Assembly (NCBI GenBank): GCA_903813345.2 | Contig: CAIIXF020000133.1 | Coordinates: forward strand, 1-25,000 | Source of the DNA: Owenia fusiformis | Lineage: Eukaryota > Annelida > Polychaeta > Sabellida > Oweniidae | Direction: 5' to 3' | Length of the DNA stretch: 25,000 nt | Shown here: positions 10,394 to 24,543 of the stretch, one piece after another | Layout: each line of letters begins with the position of its first letter | Position numbering within the stretch: position 1 is the first letter of the stretch | Position numbers and translations under genes: made by a program | Notes under the pieces: model-generated | Database searches by the model: none | Seen by the model: only the letters and a program-made list of their open reading frames with translations | Told to the model about the DNA's origin: nothing

Positions 10394-11723
10394 CTAATAG
10401 CCACATGGTTGGATGATTTTTGGCTTGAAATTGCGTTTTTTCCAATTAAGTAGAGTTTTTCAAGTAGTTTTATGCAGTTTAAGAATATTCTGACAGCAAT
10501 TATGAAAAATATGGCTACTTCATTACCCCTGGGGTCATTTTTCCAAGAACCCAATGGTTTTCCTTTAAATTTGACTAGTTTTTCATTTGCATCATAAAAT
10601 CTACTGCCTGATGGTGACATTTTACAATATCGTGTCAAGAAATTGAGTATTTTAATGCATATTGCGATTTTTAGCCAAAATCACTGAACCGTGAACCAGA
10701 AAATTGGGCAAATTTGGCCTACTTTGGCAAAATTTTACTAAAATTATCATTTTTTTTGACACTTTATTCCATTCAACCACCTCCTGATTTGAAAAATGAT
10801 GACAAATTTGATCAGTTTTGACTCTGGCCTGGAGAATTGGGACTTTTGAGATATTTTTAACTTGAATTTAGTCATTTAGAGTGAACAAATACATCAAAAA
10901 TTGACACTTAACTGACCAATCTCTAACTGTACCCCTGATATGTACCTTCATTCTTCACTGGAAACCATAAGATGGAAAATTCAATCTTTATTATGAACAT
11001 CAACTCATTGGCTTCCCCATTTACGACAACATGTGACATCTAGGGGTCATTAAGGGCGAAATTGTAGCCAAATATCGTCAAAATCAGTGGTTTTTGGGGT
11101 AAAAAGCGAAAACTGCTGATTCAGCAAAAACATTAAATTTGTTCATGAAAATTCCCCTTTTTGCCTCCGTCCAGAATATGTTTCACACTAATAAACTTCA
11201 ATTCTGGGCGATTCTGAGTAGTTTTAAAAAATTTTGGTCACTTTCACATGTGACTAATAGGCCAAACTGCCCTAATTCACGTCACCATACTAGTCAATGG
11301 GCAAAAGGTCAAACGCCTGACTTTTTATCTCGAGTTTTGGATTTATGTGGCCTCACTGGCCTATCTGAGGTTCTAAAGCTATGTCTAAGCTACATTTTGA
11401 CACTAAACTCAATAGGGGCCAACCATCTACTTTTTGAAATAATTGGTCAATTGTGACACTACCCCCTCTCTCTGCAGACAGAAATTGAAATTCACAAAAA
11501 TCAAGGTAAAATTAATACGCCACTTGACTCGAAATTTTCCTTCAGATAACCCAAATAAACGCATTTTCAGAAGAAATGGCATGTTGTCATTGCAAAAAGA
11601 TGACAACTGTACCTACATACTAGCTTACTGACTCGTCATGATCACAATTGTGTTGGGACTACATTCATTTTTTTAAACTACTTTTTTCTATTCAGCGGAA
11701 GTGACGTATTAGGGCATTTTGGC
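10394..11723. repeat. Satellite monomer 9, long form, T6 variant (1330 bp)
   Basis: The backbone is 10401-11253 (853 bp) and the insert module is 11261-11723. The T5 run after TTGCG is T6 here (10436-10441), which is the whole length difference. This shifts the frame of the antisense reading frame that spans it, without any sign of coding constraint. Confidence 0.95.
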
Positions 11724-13052
11724 CTAATAGCCACATGGTTGGATGATTTTTGGCTTGAAATTGCGTTTTTTCCAATTAAGTAGAGTTTTTCAAGTAGTTT
11801 TATGCAGTTTAAGAATATTCTGACAGCAATTATGAAAAATATGGCTACTTCATTACCCCTGGGGTCATTTTTCCAAGAACCCAATGGTTTTCCTTTAAAT
11901 TTGACTAGTTTTTCATTTGCATCATAAAATCTACTGCCTGATGGTGACATTTTACAATATCGTGTCAAGAAATTGAGTATTTTAATGCATATTGCGATTT
12001 TTAGCCAAAATCACTGAACCGTGAACCAGAAAATTGGGCAAATTTGGCCTACTTTGGCAAAATTTTACTAAAATTATCATTTTTTTGACACTTTATTCCA
12101 TTCAACCACCTCCTGATTTGAAAAATGATGACAAATTTGATCAGTTTTGACTCTGGCCTGGAGAATTGGGACTTTTGAGATATTTTTAACTTGAATTTAG
12201 TCATTTAGAGTGAACAAATACATCAAAAATTGACACTTAACTGACCAATCTCTAACTGTACCCCTGATATGTACCTTCATTCTTCACTGGAAACCATAAG
12301 ATGGAAAATTCAATCTTTATTATGAACATCAACTCATTGGCTTCCCCATTTACGACAACATGTGACATCTAGGGGTCATTAAGGGCGAAATTGTAGCCAA
12401 ATATCGTCAAAATCAGTGGTTTTTGGGGTAAAAAGCGAAAACTGCTGATTCAGCAAAAACATTAAATTTGTTCATGAAAATTCCCCTTTTTGCCTCCGTC
12501 CAGAATATGTTTCACACTAATAAACTTCAATTCTGGGCGATTCTGAGTAGTTTTAAAAAATTTTGGTCACTTTCACATGTGACTAATAGGCCAAACTGCC
12601 CTAATTCACGTCACCATACTAGTCAATGGGCAAAAGGTCAAACGCCTGACTTTTTATCTCGAGTTTTGGATTTATGTGGCCTCACTGGCCTATCTGAGGT
12701 TCTAAAGCTATGTCTAAGCTACATTTTGACACTAAACTCAATAGGGGCCAACCATCTACTTTTTGAAATAATTGGTCAATTGTGACACTACCCCCTCTCT
12801 CTGCAGACAGAAATTGAAATTCACAAAAATCAAGGTAAAATTAATACGCCACTTGACTCGAAATTTTCCTTCAGATAACCCAAATAAACGCATTTTCAGA
12901 AGAAATGGCATGTTGTCATTGCAAAAAGATGACAACTGTACCTACATACTAGCTTACTGACTCGTCATGATCACAATTGTGTTGGGACTACATTCATTTT
13001 TTTAAACTACTTTTTTCTATTCAGCGGAAGTGACGTATTAGGGCATTTTGGC
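11724..13052. repeat. Satellite monomer 10, long form, T6 and T7 variant
   Basis: The backbone is 11731-12582 and the insert module is 12590-13052. It shares the T6 run of monomer 9 (11766-11771) and has T7 instead of T8 at 12080-12086, so total length returns to 1329 bp. It is the only monomer with two differences. Confidence 0.95.
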
Positions 13053-14381
13053 CTAATAGCCACATGGTTGGATGATTTTTGGCTTGAAATTGCGTTTTTC
13101 CAATTAAGTAGAGTTTTTCAAGTAGTTTTATGCAGTTTAAGAATATTCTGACAGCAATTATGAAAAATATGGCTACTTCATTACCCCTGGGGTCATTTTT
13201 CCAAGAACCCAATGGTTTTCCTTTAAATTTGACTAGTTTTTCATTTGCATCATAAAATCTACTGCCTGATGGTGACATTTTACAATATCGTGTCAAGAAA
13301 TTGAGTATTTTAATGCATATTGCGATTTTTAGCCAAAATCACTGAACCGTGAACCAGAAAATTGGGCAAATTTGGCCTACTTTGGCAAAATTTTACTAAA
13401 ATTATCATTTTTTTTGACACTTTATTCCATTCAACCACCTCCTGATTTGAAAAATGATGACAAATTTGATCAGTTTTGACTCTGGCCTGGAGAATTGGGA
13501 CTTTTGAGATATTTTTAACTTGAATTTAGTCATTTAGAGTGAACAAATACATCAAAAATTGACACTTAACTGACCAATCTCTAACTGTACCCCTGATATG
13601 TACCTTCATTCTTCACTGGAAACCATAAGATGGAAAATTCAATCTTTATTATGAACATCAACTCATTGGCTTCCCCATTTACGACAACATGTGACATCTA
13701 GGGGTCATTAAGGGCGAAATTGTAGCCAAATATCGTCAAAATCAGTGGTTTTTGGGGTAAAAAGCGAAAACTGCTGATTCAGCAAAAACATTAAATTTGT
13801 TCATGAAAATTCCCCTTTTTGCCTCCGTCCAGAATATGTTTCACACTAATAAACTTCAATTCTGGGCGATTCTGAGTAGTTTTAAAAAATTTTGGTCACT
13901 TTCACATGTGACTAATAGGCCAAACTGCCCTAATTCACGTCACCATACTAGTCAATGGGCAAAAGGTCAAACGCCTGACTTTTTATCTCGAGTTTTGGAT
14001 TTATGTGGCCTCACTGGCCTATCTGAGGTTCTAAAGCTATGTCTAAGCTACATTTTGACACTAAACTCAATAGGGGCCAACCATCTACTTTTTGAAATAA
14101 TTGGTCAATTGTGACACTACCCCCTCTCTCTGCAGACAGAAATTGAAATTCACAAAAATCAAGGTAAAATTAATACGCCACTTGACTCGAAATTTTCCTT
14201 CAGATAACCCAAATAAACGCATTTTCAGAAGAAATGGCATGTTGTCATTGCAAAAAGATGACAACTGTACCTACATACTAGCTTACTGACTCGTCATGAT
14301 CACAATTGTGTTGGGACTACATTCATTTTTTTAAACTACTTTTTTCTATTCAGCGGAAGTGACGTATTAGGGCATTTTGGC
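13053..14381. repeat. Satellite monomer 11, long form
   Basis: The backbone is 13060-13911 and the insert module is 13919-14381. Same length as monomer 1; no difference seen. Confidence 0.95.
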
Positions 14382-15710
14382 CTAATAGCCACATGGTTGG
14401 ATGATTTTTGGCTTGAAATTGCGTTTTTCCAATTAAGTAGAGTTTTTCAAGTAGTTTTATGCAGTTTAAGAATATTCTGACAGCAATTATGAAAAATATG
14501 GCTACTTCATTACCCCTGGGGTCATTTTTCCAAGAACCCAATGGTTTTCCTTTAAATTTGACTAGTTTTTCATTTGCATCATAAAATCTACTGCCTGATG
14601 GTGACATTTTACAATATCGTGTCAAGAAATTGAGTATTTTAATGCATATTGCGATTTTTAGCCAAAATCACTGAACCGTGAACCAGAAAATTGGGCAAAT
14701 TTGGCCTACTTTGGCAAAATTTTACTAAAATTATCATTTTTTTTGACACTTTATTCCATTCAACCACCTCCTGATTTGAAAAATGATGACAAATTTGATC
14801 AGTTTTGACTCTGGCCTGGAGAATTGGGACTTTTGAGATATTTTTAACTTGAATTTAGTCATTTAGAGTGAACAAATACATCAAAAATTGACACTTAACT
14901 GACCAATCTCTAACTGTACCCCTGATATGTACCTTCATTCTTCACTGGAAACCATAAGATGGAAAATTCAATCTTTATTATGAACATCAACTCATTGGCT
15001 TCCCCATTTACGACAACATGTGACATCTAGGGGTCATTAAGGGCGAAATTGTAGCCAAATATCGTCAAAATCAGTGGTTTTTGGGGTAAAAAGCGAAAAC
15101 TGCTGATTCAGCAAAAACATTAAATTTGTTCATGAAAATTCCCCTTTTTGCCTCCGTCCAGAATATGTTTCACACTAATAAACTTCAATTCTGGGCGATT
15201 CTGAGTAGTTTTAAAAAATTTTGGTCACTTTCACATGTGACTAATAGGCCAAACTGCCCTAATTCACGTCACCATACTAGTCAATGGGCAAAAGGTCAAA
15301 CGCCTGACTTTTTATCTCGAGTTTTGGATTTATGTGGCCTCACTGGCCTATCTGAGGTTCTAAAGCTATGTCTAAGCTACATTTTGACACTAAACTCAAT
15401 AGGGGCCAACCATCTACTTTTTGAAATAATTGGTCAATTGTGACACTACCCCCTCTCTCTGCAGACAGAAATTGAAATTCACAAAAATCAAGGTAAAATT
15501 AATACGCCACTTGACTCGAAATTTTCCTTCAGATAACCCAAATAAACGCATTTTCAGAAGAAATGGCATGTTGTCATTGCAAAAAGATGACAACTGTACC
15601 TACATACTAGCTTACTGACTCGTCATGATCACAATTGTGTTGGGACTACATTCATTTTTTTAAACTACTTTTTTCTATTCAGCGGAAGTGACGTATTAGG
15701 GCATTTTGGC
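14382..15710. repeat. Satellite monomer 12, long form
   Basis: The backbone is 14389-15240 and the insert module is 15248-15710. Same length as monomer 1; no difference seen. Confidence 0.95.
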
Positions 15711-17039
15711 CTAATAGCCACATGGTTGGATGATTTTTGGCTTGAAATTGCGTTTTTCCAATTAAGTAGAGTTTTTCAAGTAGTTTTATGCAGTTTAAGA
15801 ATATTCTGACAGCAATTATGAAAAATATGGCTACTTCATTACCCCTGGGGTCATTTTTCCAAGAACCCAATGGTTTTCCTTTAAATTTGACTAGTTTTTC
15901 ATTTGCATCATAAAATCTACTGCCTGATGGTGACATTTTACAATATCGTGTCAAGAAATTGAGTATTTTAATGCATATTGCGATTTTTAGCCAAAATCAC
16001 TGAACCGTGAACCAGAAAATTGGGCAAATTTGGCCTACTTTGGCAAAATTTTACTAAAATTATCATTTTTTTTGACACTTTATTCCATTCAACCACCTCC
16101 TGATTTGAAAAATGATGACAAATTTGATCAGTTTTGACTCTGGCCTGGAGAATTGGGACTTTTGAGATATTTTTAACTTGAATTTAGTCATTTAGAGTGA
16201 ACAAATACATCAAAAATTGACACTTAACTGACCAATCTCTAACTGTACCCCTGATATGTACCTTCATTCTTCACTGGAAACCATAAGATGGAAAATTCAA
16301 TCTTTATTATGAACATCAACTCATTGGCTTCCCCATTTACGACAACATGTGACATCTAGGGGTCATTAAGGGCGAAATTGTAGCCAAATATCGTCAAAAT
16401 CAGTGGTTTTTGGGGTAAAAAGCGAAAACTGCTGATTCAGCAAAAACATTAAATTTGTTCATGAAAATTCCCCTTTTTGCCTCCGTCCAGAATATGTTTC
16501 ACACTAATAAACTTCAATTCTGGGCGATTCTGAGTAGTTTTAAAAAATTTTGGTCACTTTCACATGTGACTAATAGGCCAAACTGCCCTAATTCACGTCA
16601 CCATACTAGTCAATGGGCAAAAGGTCAAACGCCTGACTTTTTATCTCGAGTTTTGGATTTATGTGGCCTCACTGGCCTATCTGAGGTTCTAAAGCTATGT
16701 CTAAGCTACATTTTGACACTAAACTCAATAGGGGCCAACCATCTACTTTTTGAAATAATTGGTCAATTGTGACACTACCCCCTCTCTCTGCAGACAGAAA
16801 TTGAAATTCACAAAAATCAAGGTAAAATTAATACGCCACTTGACTCGAAATTTTCCTTCAGATAACCCAAATAAACGCATTTTCAGAAGAAATGGCATGT
16901 TGTCATTGCAAAAAGATGACAACTGTACCTACATACTAGCTTACTGACTCGTCATGATCACAATTGTGTTGGGACTACATTCATTTTTTTAAACTACTTT
17001 TTTCTATTCAGCGGAAGTGACGTATTAGGGCATTTTGGC
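15711..17039. repeat. Satellite monomer 13, long form
   Basis: The backbone is 15718-16569 and the insert module is 16577-17039. Same length as monomer 1; no difference seen. Confidence 0.95.
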
Positions 17040-18368
17040 CTAATAGCCACATGGTTGGATGATTTTTGGCTTGAAATTGCGTTTTTCCAATTAAGTAGAG
17101 TTTTTCAAGTAGTTTTATGCAGTTTAAGAATATTCTGACAGCAATTATGAAAAATATGGCTACTTCATTACCCCTGGGGTCATTTTTCCAAGAACCCAAT
17201 GGTTTTCCTTTAAATTTGACTAGTTTTTCATTTGCATCATAAAATCTACTGCCTGATGGTGACATTTTACAATATCGTGTCAAGAAATTGAGTATTTTAA
17301 TGCATATTGCGATTTTTAGCCAAAATCACTGAACCGTGAACCAGAAAATTGGGCAAATTTGGCCTACTTTGGCAAAATTTTACTAAAATTATCATTTTTT
17401 TTGACACTTTATTCCATTCAACCACCTCCTGATTTGAAAAATGATGACAAATTTGATCAGTTTTGACTCTGGCCTGGAGAATTGGGACTTTTGAGATATT
17501 TTTAACTTGAATTTAGTCATTTAGAGTGAACAAATACATCAAAAATTGACACTTAACTGACCAATCTCTAACTGTACCCCTGATATGTACCTTCATTCTT
17601 CACTGGAAACCATAAGATGGAAAATTCAATCTTTATTATGAACATCAACTCATTGGCTTCCCCATTTACGACAACATGTGACATCTAGGGGTCATTAAGG
17701 GCGAAATTGTAGCCAAATATCGTCAAAATCAGTGGTTTTTGGGGTAAAAAGCGAAAACTGCTGATTCAGCAAAAACATTAAATTTGTTCATGAAAATTCC
17801 CCTTTTTGCCTCCGTCCAGAATATGTTTCACACTAATAAACTTCAATTCTGGGCGATTCTGAGTAGTTTTAAAAAATTTTGGTCACTTTCACATGTGACT
17901 AATAGGCCAAACTGCCCTAATTCACGTCACCATACTAGTCAATGGGCAAAAGGTCAAACGCCTGACTTTTTATCTCGAGTTTTGGATTTATGTGGCCTCA
18001 CTGGCCTATCTGAGGTTCTAAAGCTATGTCTAAGCTACATTTTGACACTAAACTCAATAGGGGCCAACCATCTACTTTTTGAAATAATTGGTCAATTGTG
18101 ACACTACCCCCTCTCTCTGCAGACAGAAATTGAAATTCACAAAAATCAAGGTAAAATTAATACGCCACTTGACTCGAAATTTTCCTTCAGATAACCCAAA
18201 TAAACGCATTTTCAGAAGAAATGGCATGTTGTCATTGCAAAAAGATGACAACTGTACCTACATACTAGCTTACTGACTCGTCATGATCACAATTGTGTTG
18301 GGACTACATTCATTTTTTTAAACTACTTTTTTCTATTCAGCGGAAGTGACGTATTAGGGCATTTTGGC
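17040..18368. repeat. Satellite monomer 14, long form
   Basis: The backbone is 17047-17898 and the insert module is 17906-18368. Same length as monomer 1; no difference seen. Confidence 0.95.
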
Positions 18369-19697
18369 CTAATAGCCACATGGTTGGATGATTTTTGGCT
18401 TGAAATTGCGTTTTTCCAATTAAGTAGAGTTTTTCAAGTAGTTTTATGCAGTTTAAGAATATTCTGACAGCAATTATGAAAAATATGGCTACTTCATTAC
18501 CCCTGGGGTCATTTTTCCAAGAACCCAATGGTTTTCCTTTAAATTTGACTAGTTTTTCATTTGCATCATAAAATCTACTGCCTGATGGTGACATTTTACA
18601 ATATCGTGTCAAGAAATTGAGTATTTTAATGCATATTGCGATTTTTAGCCAAAATCACTGAACCGTGAACCAGAAAATTGGGCAAATTTGGCCTACTTTG
18701 GCAAAATTTTACTAAAATTATCATTTTTTTTGACACTTTATTCCATTCAACCACCTCCTGATTTGAAAAATGATGACAAATTTGATCAGTTTTGACTCTG
18801 GCCTGGAGAATTGGGACTTTTGAGATATTTTTAACTTGAATTTAGTCATTTAGAGTGAACAAATACATCAAAAATTGACACTTAACTGACCAATCTCTAA
18901 CTGTACCCCTGATATGTACCTTCATTCTTCACTGGAAACCATAAGATGGAAAATTCAATCTTTATTATGAACATCAACTCATTGGCTTCCCCATTTACGA
19001 CAACATGTGACATCTAGGGGTCATTAAGGGCGAAATTGTAGCCAAATATCGTCAAAATCAGTGGTTTTTGGGGTAAAAAGCGAAAACTGCTGATTCAGCA
19101 AAAACATTAAATTTGTTCATGAAAATTCCCCTTTTTGCCTCCGTCCAGAATATGTTTCACACTAATAAACTTCAATTCTGGGCGATTCTGAGTAGTTTTA
19201 AAAAATTTTGGTCACTTTCACATGTGACTAATAGGCCAAACTGCCCTAATTCACGTCACCATACTAGTCAATGGGCAAAAGGTCAAACGCCTGACTTTTT
19301 ATCTCGAGTTTTGGATTTATGTGGCCTCACTGGCCTATCTGAGGTTCTAAAGCTATGTCTAAGCTACATTTTGACACTAAACTCAATAGGGGCCAACCAT
19401 CTACTTTTTGAAATAATTGGTCAATTGTGACACTACCCCCTCTCTCTGCAGACAGAAATTGAAATTCACAAAAATCAAGGTAAAATTAATACGCCACTTG
19501 ACTCGAAATTTTCCTTCAGATAACCCAAATAAACGCATTTTCAGAAGAAATGGCATGTTGTCATTGCAAAAAGATGACAACTGTACCTACATACTAGCTT
19601 ACTGACTCGTCATGATCACAATTGTGTTGGGACTACATTCATTTTTTTAAACTACTTTTTTCTATTCAGCGGAAGTGACGTATTAGGGCATTTTGGC
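18369..19697. repeat. Satellite monomer 15, long form
   Basis: The backbone is 18376-19227 and the insert module is 19235-19697. Same length as monomer 1; no difference seen. Confidence 0.95.
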
Positions 19698-21026
19698 CTA
19701 ATAGCCACATGGTTGGATGATTTTTGGCTTGAAATTGCGTTTTTCCAATTAAGTAGAGTTTTTCAAGTAGTTTTATGCAGTTTAAGAATATTCTGACAGC
19801 AATTATGAAAAATATGGCTACTTCATTACCCCTGGGGTCATTTTTCCAAGAACCCAATGGTTTTCCTTTAAATTTGACTAGTTTTTCATTTGCATCATAA
19901 AATCTACTGCCTGATGGTGACATTTTACAATATCGTGTCAAGAAATTGAGTATTTTAATGCATATTGCGATTTTTAGCCAAAATCACTGAACCGTGAACC
20001 AGAAAATTGGGCAAATTTGGCCTACTTTGGCAAAATTTTACTAAAATTATCATTTTTTTTGACACTTTATTCCATTCAACCACCTCCTGATTTGAAAAAT
20101 GATGACAAATTTGATCAGTTTTGACTCTGGCCTGGAGAATTGGGACTTTTGAGATATTTTTAACTTGAATTTAGTCATTTAGAGTGAACAAATACATCAA
20201 AAATTGACACTTAACTGACCAATCTCTAACTGTACCCCTGATATGTACCTTCATTCTTCACTGGAAACCATAAGATGGAAAATTCAATCTTTATTATGAA
20301 CATCAACTCATTGGCTTCCCCATTTACGACAACATGTGACATCTAGGGGTCATTAAGGGCGAAATTGTAGCCAAATATCGTCAAAATCAGTGGTTTTTGG
20401 GGTAAAAAGCGAAAACTGCTGATTCAGCAAAAACATTAAATTTGTTCATGAAAATTCCCCTTTTTGCCTCCGTCCAGAATATGTTTCACACTAATAAACT
20501 TCAATTCTGGGCGATTCTGAGTAGTTTTAAAAAATTTTGGTCACTTTCACATGTGACTAATAGGCCAAACTGCCCTAATTCACGTCACCATACTAGTCAA
20601 TGGGCAAAAGGTCAAACGCCTGACTTTTTATCTCGAGTTTTGGATTTATGTGGCCTCACTGGCCTATCTGAGGTTCTAAAGCTATGTCTAAGCTACATTT
20701 TGACACTAAACTCAATAGGGGCCAACCATCTACTTTTTGAAATAATTGGTCAATTGTGACACTACCCCCTCTCTCTGCAGACAGAAATTGAAATTCACAA
20801 AAATCAAGGTAAAATTAATACGCCACTTGACTCGAAATTTTCCTTCAGATAACCCAAATAAACGCATTTTCAGAAGAAATGGCATGTTGTCATTGCAAAA
20901 AGATGACAACTGTACCTACATACTAGCTTACTGACTCGTCATGATCACAATTGTGTTGGGACTACATTCATTTTTTTAAACTACTTTTTTCTATTCAGCG
21001 GAAGTGACGTATTAGGGCATTTTGGC
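19698..21026. repeat. Satellite monomer 16, long form
   Basis: The backbone is 19705-20556 and the insert module is 20564-21026. Same length as monomer 1; it precedes the second short monomer. Confidence 0.95.
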
Positions 21027-21885
21027 CTAATAGCCACATGGTTGGATGATTTTTGGCTTGAAATTGCGTTTTTCCAATTAAGTAGAGTTTTTCAAGTAGT
21101 TTTATGCAGTTTAAGAATATTCTGACAGCAATTATGAAAAATATGGCTACTTCATTACCCCTGGGGTCATTTTTCCAAGAACCCAATGGTTTTCCTTTAA
21201 ATTTGACTAGTTTTTCATTTGCATCATAAAATCTACTGCCTGATGGTGACATTTTACAATATCGTGTCAAGAAATTGAGTATTTTAATGCATATTGCGAT
21301 TTTTAGCCAAAATCACTGAACCGTGAACCAGAAAATTGGGCAAATTTGGCCTACTTTGGCAAAATTTTACTAAAATTATCATTTTTTTTGACACTTTATT
21401 CCATTCAACCACCTCCTGATTTGAAAAATGATGACAAATTTGATCAGTTTTGACTCTGGCCTGGAGAATTGGGACTTTTGAGATATTTTTAACTTGAATT
21501 TAGTCATTTAGAGTGAACAAATACATCAAAAATTGACACTTAACTGACCAATCTCTAACTGTACCCCTGATATGTACCTTCATTCTTCACTGGAAACCAT
21601 AAGATGGAAAATTCAATCTTTATTATGAACATCAACTCATTGGCTTCCCCATTTACGACAACATGTGACATCTAGGGGTCATTAAGGGCGAAATTGTAGC
21701 CAAATATCGTCAAAATCAGTGGTTTTTGGGGTAAAAAGCGAAAACTGCTGATTCAGCAAAAACATTAAATTTGTTCATGAAAATTCCCCTTTTTGCCTCC
21801 GTCCAGAATATGTTTCACACTAATAAACTTCAATTCTGGGCGATTCTGAGTAGTTTTAAAAAATTTTGGTCACTTTCACATGTGA
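21027..21885. repeat. Satellite monomer 17, short form (859 bp, no insert)
   Basis: CTAATAG (21027-21033) and a full backbone (21034-21885) run directly into the next backbone. The missing segment has exactly the same ends as in monomer 2, 19,466 bp upstream. Confidence 0.95.
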
Positions 21886-21892
21886 CTAATAG
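21886..21892. other. Empty-site junction 2 (single CTAATAG)
   Basis: A single CTAATAG joins two backbones, with the same flanks as the junction at 2420-2426. Base-for-base identity suggests a shared origin, or a mechanism that always resolves at this word. Confidence 0.9.
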
Positions 21893-23214
21893 CCACATGG
21901 TTGGATGATTTTTGGCTTGAAATTGCGTTTTTCCAATTAAGTAGAGTTTTTCAAGTAGTTTTATGCAGTTTAAGAATATTCTGACAGCAATTATGAAAAA
22001 TATGGCTACTTCATTACCCCTGGGGTCATTTTTCCAAGAACCCAATGGTTTTCCTTTAAATTTGACTAGTTTTTCATTTGCATCATAAAATCTACTGCCT
22101 GATGGTGACATTTTACAATATCGTGTCAAGAAATTGAGTATTTTAATGCATATTGCGATTTTTAGCCAAAATCACTGAACCGTGAACCAGAAAATTGGGC
22201 AAATTTGGCCTACTTTGGCAAAATTTTACTAAAATTATCATTTTTTTTGACACTTTATTCCATTCAACCACCTCCTGATTTGAAAAATGATGACAAATTT
22301 GATCAGTTTTGACTCTGGCCTGGAGAATTGGGACTTTTGAGATATTTTTAACTTGAATTTAGTCATTTAGAGTGAACAAATACATCAAAAATTGACACTT
22401 AACTGACCAATCTCTAACTGTACCCCTGATATGTACCTTCATTCTTCACTGGAAACCATAAGATGGAAAATTCAATCTTTATTATGAACATCAACTCATT
22501 GGCTTCCCCATTTACGACAACATGTGACATCTAGGGGTCATTAAGGGCGAAATTGTAGCCAAATATCGTCAAAATCAGTGGTTTTTGGGGTAAAAAGCGA
22601 AAACTGCTGATTCAGCAAAAACATTAAATTTGTTCATGAAAATTCCCCTTTTTGCCTCCGTCCAGAATATGTTTCACACTAATAAACTTCAATTCTGGGC
22701 GATTCTGAGTAGTTTTAAAAAATTTTGGTCACTTTCACATGTGACTAATAGGCCAAACTGCCCTAATTCACGTCACCATACTAGTCAATGGGCAAAAGGT
22801 CAAACGCCTGACTTTTTATCTCGAGTTTTGGATTTATGTGGCCTCACTGGCCTATCTGAGGTTCTAAAGCTATGTCTAAGCTACATTTTGACACTAAACT
22901 CAATAGGGGCCAACCATCTACTTTTTGAAATAATTGGTCAATTGTGACACTACCCCCTCTCTCTGCAGACAGAAATTGAAATTCACAAAAATCAAGGTAA
23001 AATTAATACGCCACTTGACTCGAAATTTTCCTTCAGATAACCCAAATAAACGCATTTTCAGAAGAAATGGCATGTTGTCATTGCAAAAAGATGACAACTG
23101 TACCTACATACTAGCTTACTGACTCGTCATGATCACAATTGTGTTGGGACTACATTCATTTTTTTAAACTACTTTTTTCTATTCAGCGGAAGTGACGTAT
23201 TAGGGCATTTTGGC
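21886..23214. repeat. Satellite monomer 18, long form
   Basis: The backbone is 21893-22744 and the insert module is 22752-23214. Same length as monomer 1; it corresponds to monomer 3 if the 15-monomer period is real. Confidence 0.95.
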
Positions 23215-24543
23215 CTAATAGCCACATGGTTGGATGATTTTTGGCTTGAAATTGCGTTTTTCCAATTAAGTAGAGTTTTTCAAGTAGTTTTATGCAGTTT
23301 AAGAATATTCTGACAGCAATTATGAAAAATATGGCTACTTCATTACCCCTGGGGTCATTTTTCCAAGAACCCAATGGTTTTCCTTTAAATTTGACTAGTT
23401 TTTCATTTGCATCATAAAATCTACTGCCTGATGGTGACATTTTACAATATCGTGTCAAGAAATTGAGTATTTTAATGCATATTGCGATTTTTAGCCAAAA
23501 TCACTGAACCGTGAACCAGAAAATTGGGCAAATTTGGCCTACTTTGGCAAAATTTTACTAAAATTATCATTTTTTTTGACACTTTATTCCATTCAACCAC
23601 CTCCTGATTTGAAAAATGATGACAAATTTGATCAGTTTTGACTCTGGCCTGGAGAATTGGGACTTTTGAGATATTTTTAACTTGAATTTAGTCATTTAGA
23701 GTGAACAAATACATCAAAAATTGACACTTAACTGACCAATCTCTAACTGTACCCCTGATATGTACCTTCATTCTTCACTGGAAACCATAAGATGGAAAAT
23801 TCAATCTTTATTATGAACATCAACTCATTGGCTTCCCCATTTACGACAACATGTGACATCTAGGGGTCATTAAGGGCGAAATTGTAGCCAAATATCGTCA
23901 AAATCAGTGGTTTTTGGGGTAAAAAGCGAAAACTGCTGATTCAGCAAAAACATTAAATTTGTTCATGAAAATTCCCCTTTTTGCCTCCGTCCAGAATATG
24001 TTTCACACTAATAAACTTCAATTCTGGGCGATTCTGAGTAGTTTTAAAAAATTTTGGTCACTTTCACATGTGACTAATAGGCCAAACTGCCCTAATTCAC
24101 GTCACCATACTAGTCAATGGGCAAAAGGTCAAACGCCTGACTTTTTATCTCGAGTTTTGGATTTATGTGGCCTCACTGGCCTATCTGAGGTTCTAAAGCT
24201 ATGTCTAAGCTACATTTTGACACTAAACTCAATAGGGGCCAACCATCTACTTTTTGAAATAATTGGTCAATTGTGACACTACCCCCTCTCTCTGCAGACA
24301 GAAATTGAAATTCACAAAAATCAAGGTAAAATTAATACGCCACTTGACTCGAAATTTTCCTTCAGATAACCCAAATAAACGCATTTTCAGAAGAAATGGC
24401 ATGTTGTCATTGCAAAAAGATGACAACTGTACCTACATACTAGCTTACTGACTCGTCATGATCACAATTGTGTTGGGACTACATTCATTTTTTTAAACTA
24501 CTTTTTTCTATTCAGCGGAAGTGACGTATTAGGGCATTTTGGC
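23215..24543. repeat. Satellite monomer 19, long form
   Basis: The backbone is 23222-24073 and the insert module is 24081-24543. Same length as monomer 1; no difference seen. Confidence 0.95.

Larger units (their letters stand above)
1561..21026. repeat. Candidate 15-monomer higher-order repeat, 19,466 bp
   Basis: This block starts with a short 859-bp monomer, is followed by fourteen long monomers, and ends exactly where the next short monomer begins. The two short monomers share the same junction to the base. The monomers on both outer sides (one long monomer before, two after) agree with a repeat of this period but cover too little to prove it. The T-run variants at 10436-10441, 11766-11771 and 12080-12086 occur once within the block, so they would be natural markers of the period. 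An alternative is two independent deletions, or gene conversion of one short copy to a distant site. Confidence 0.45.
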
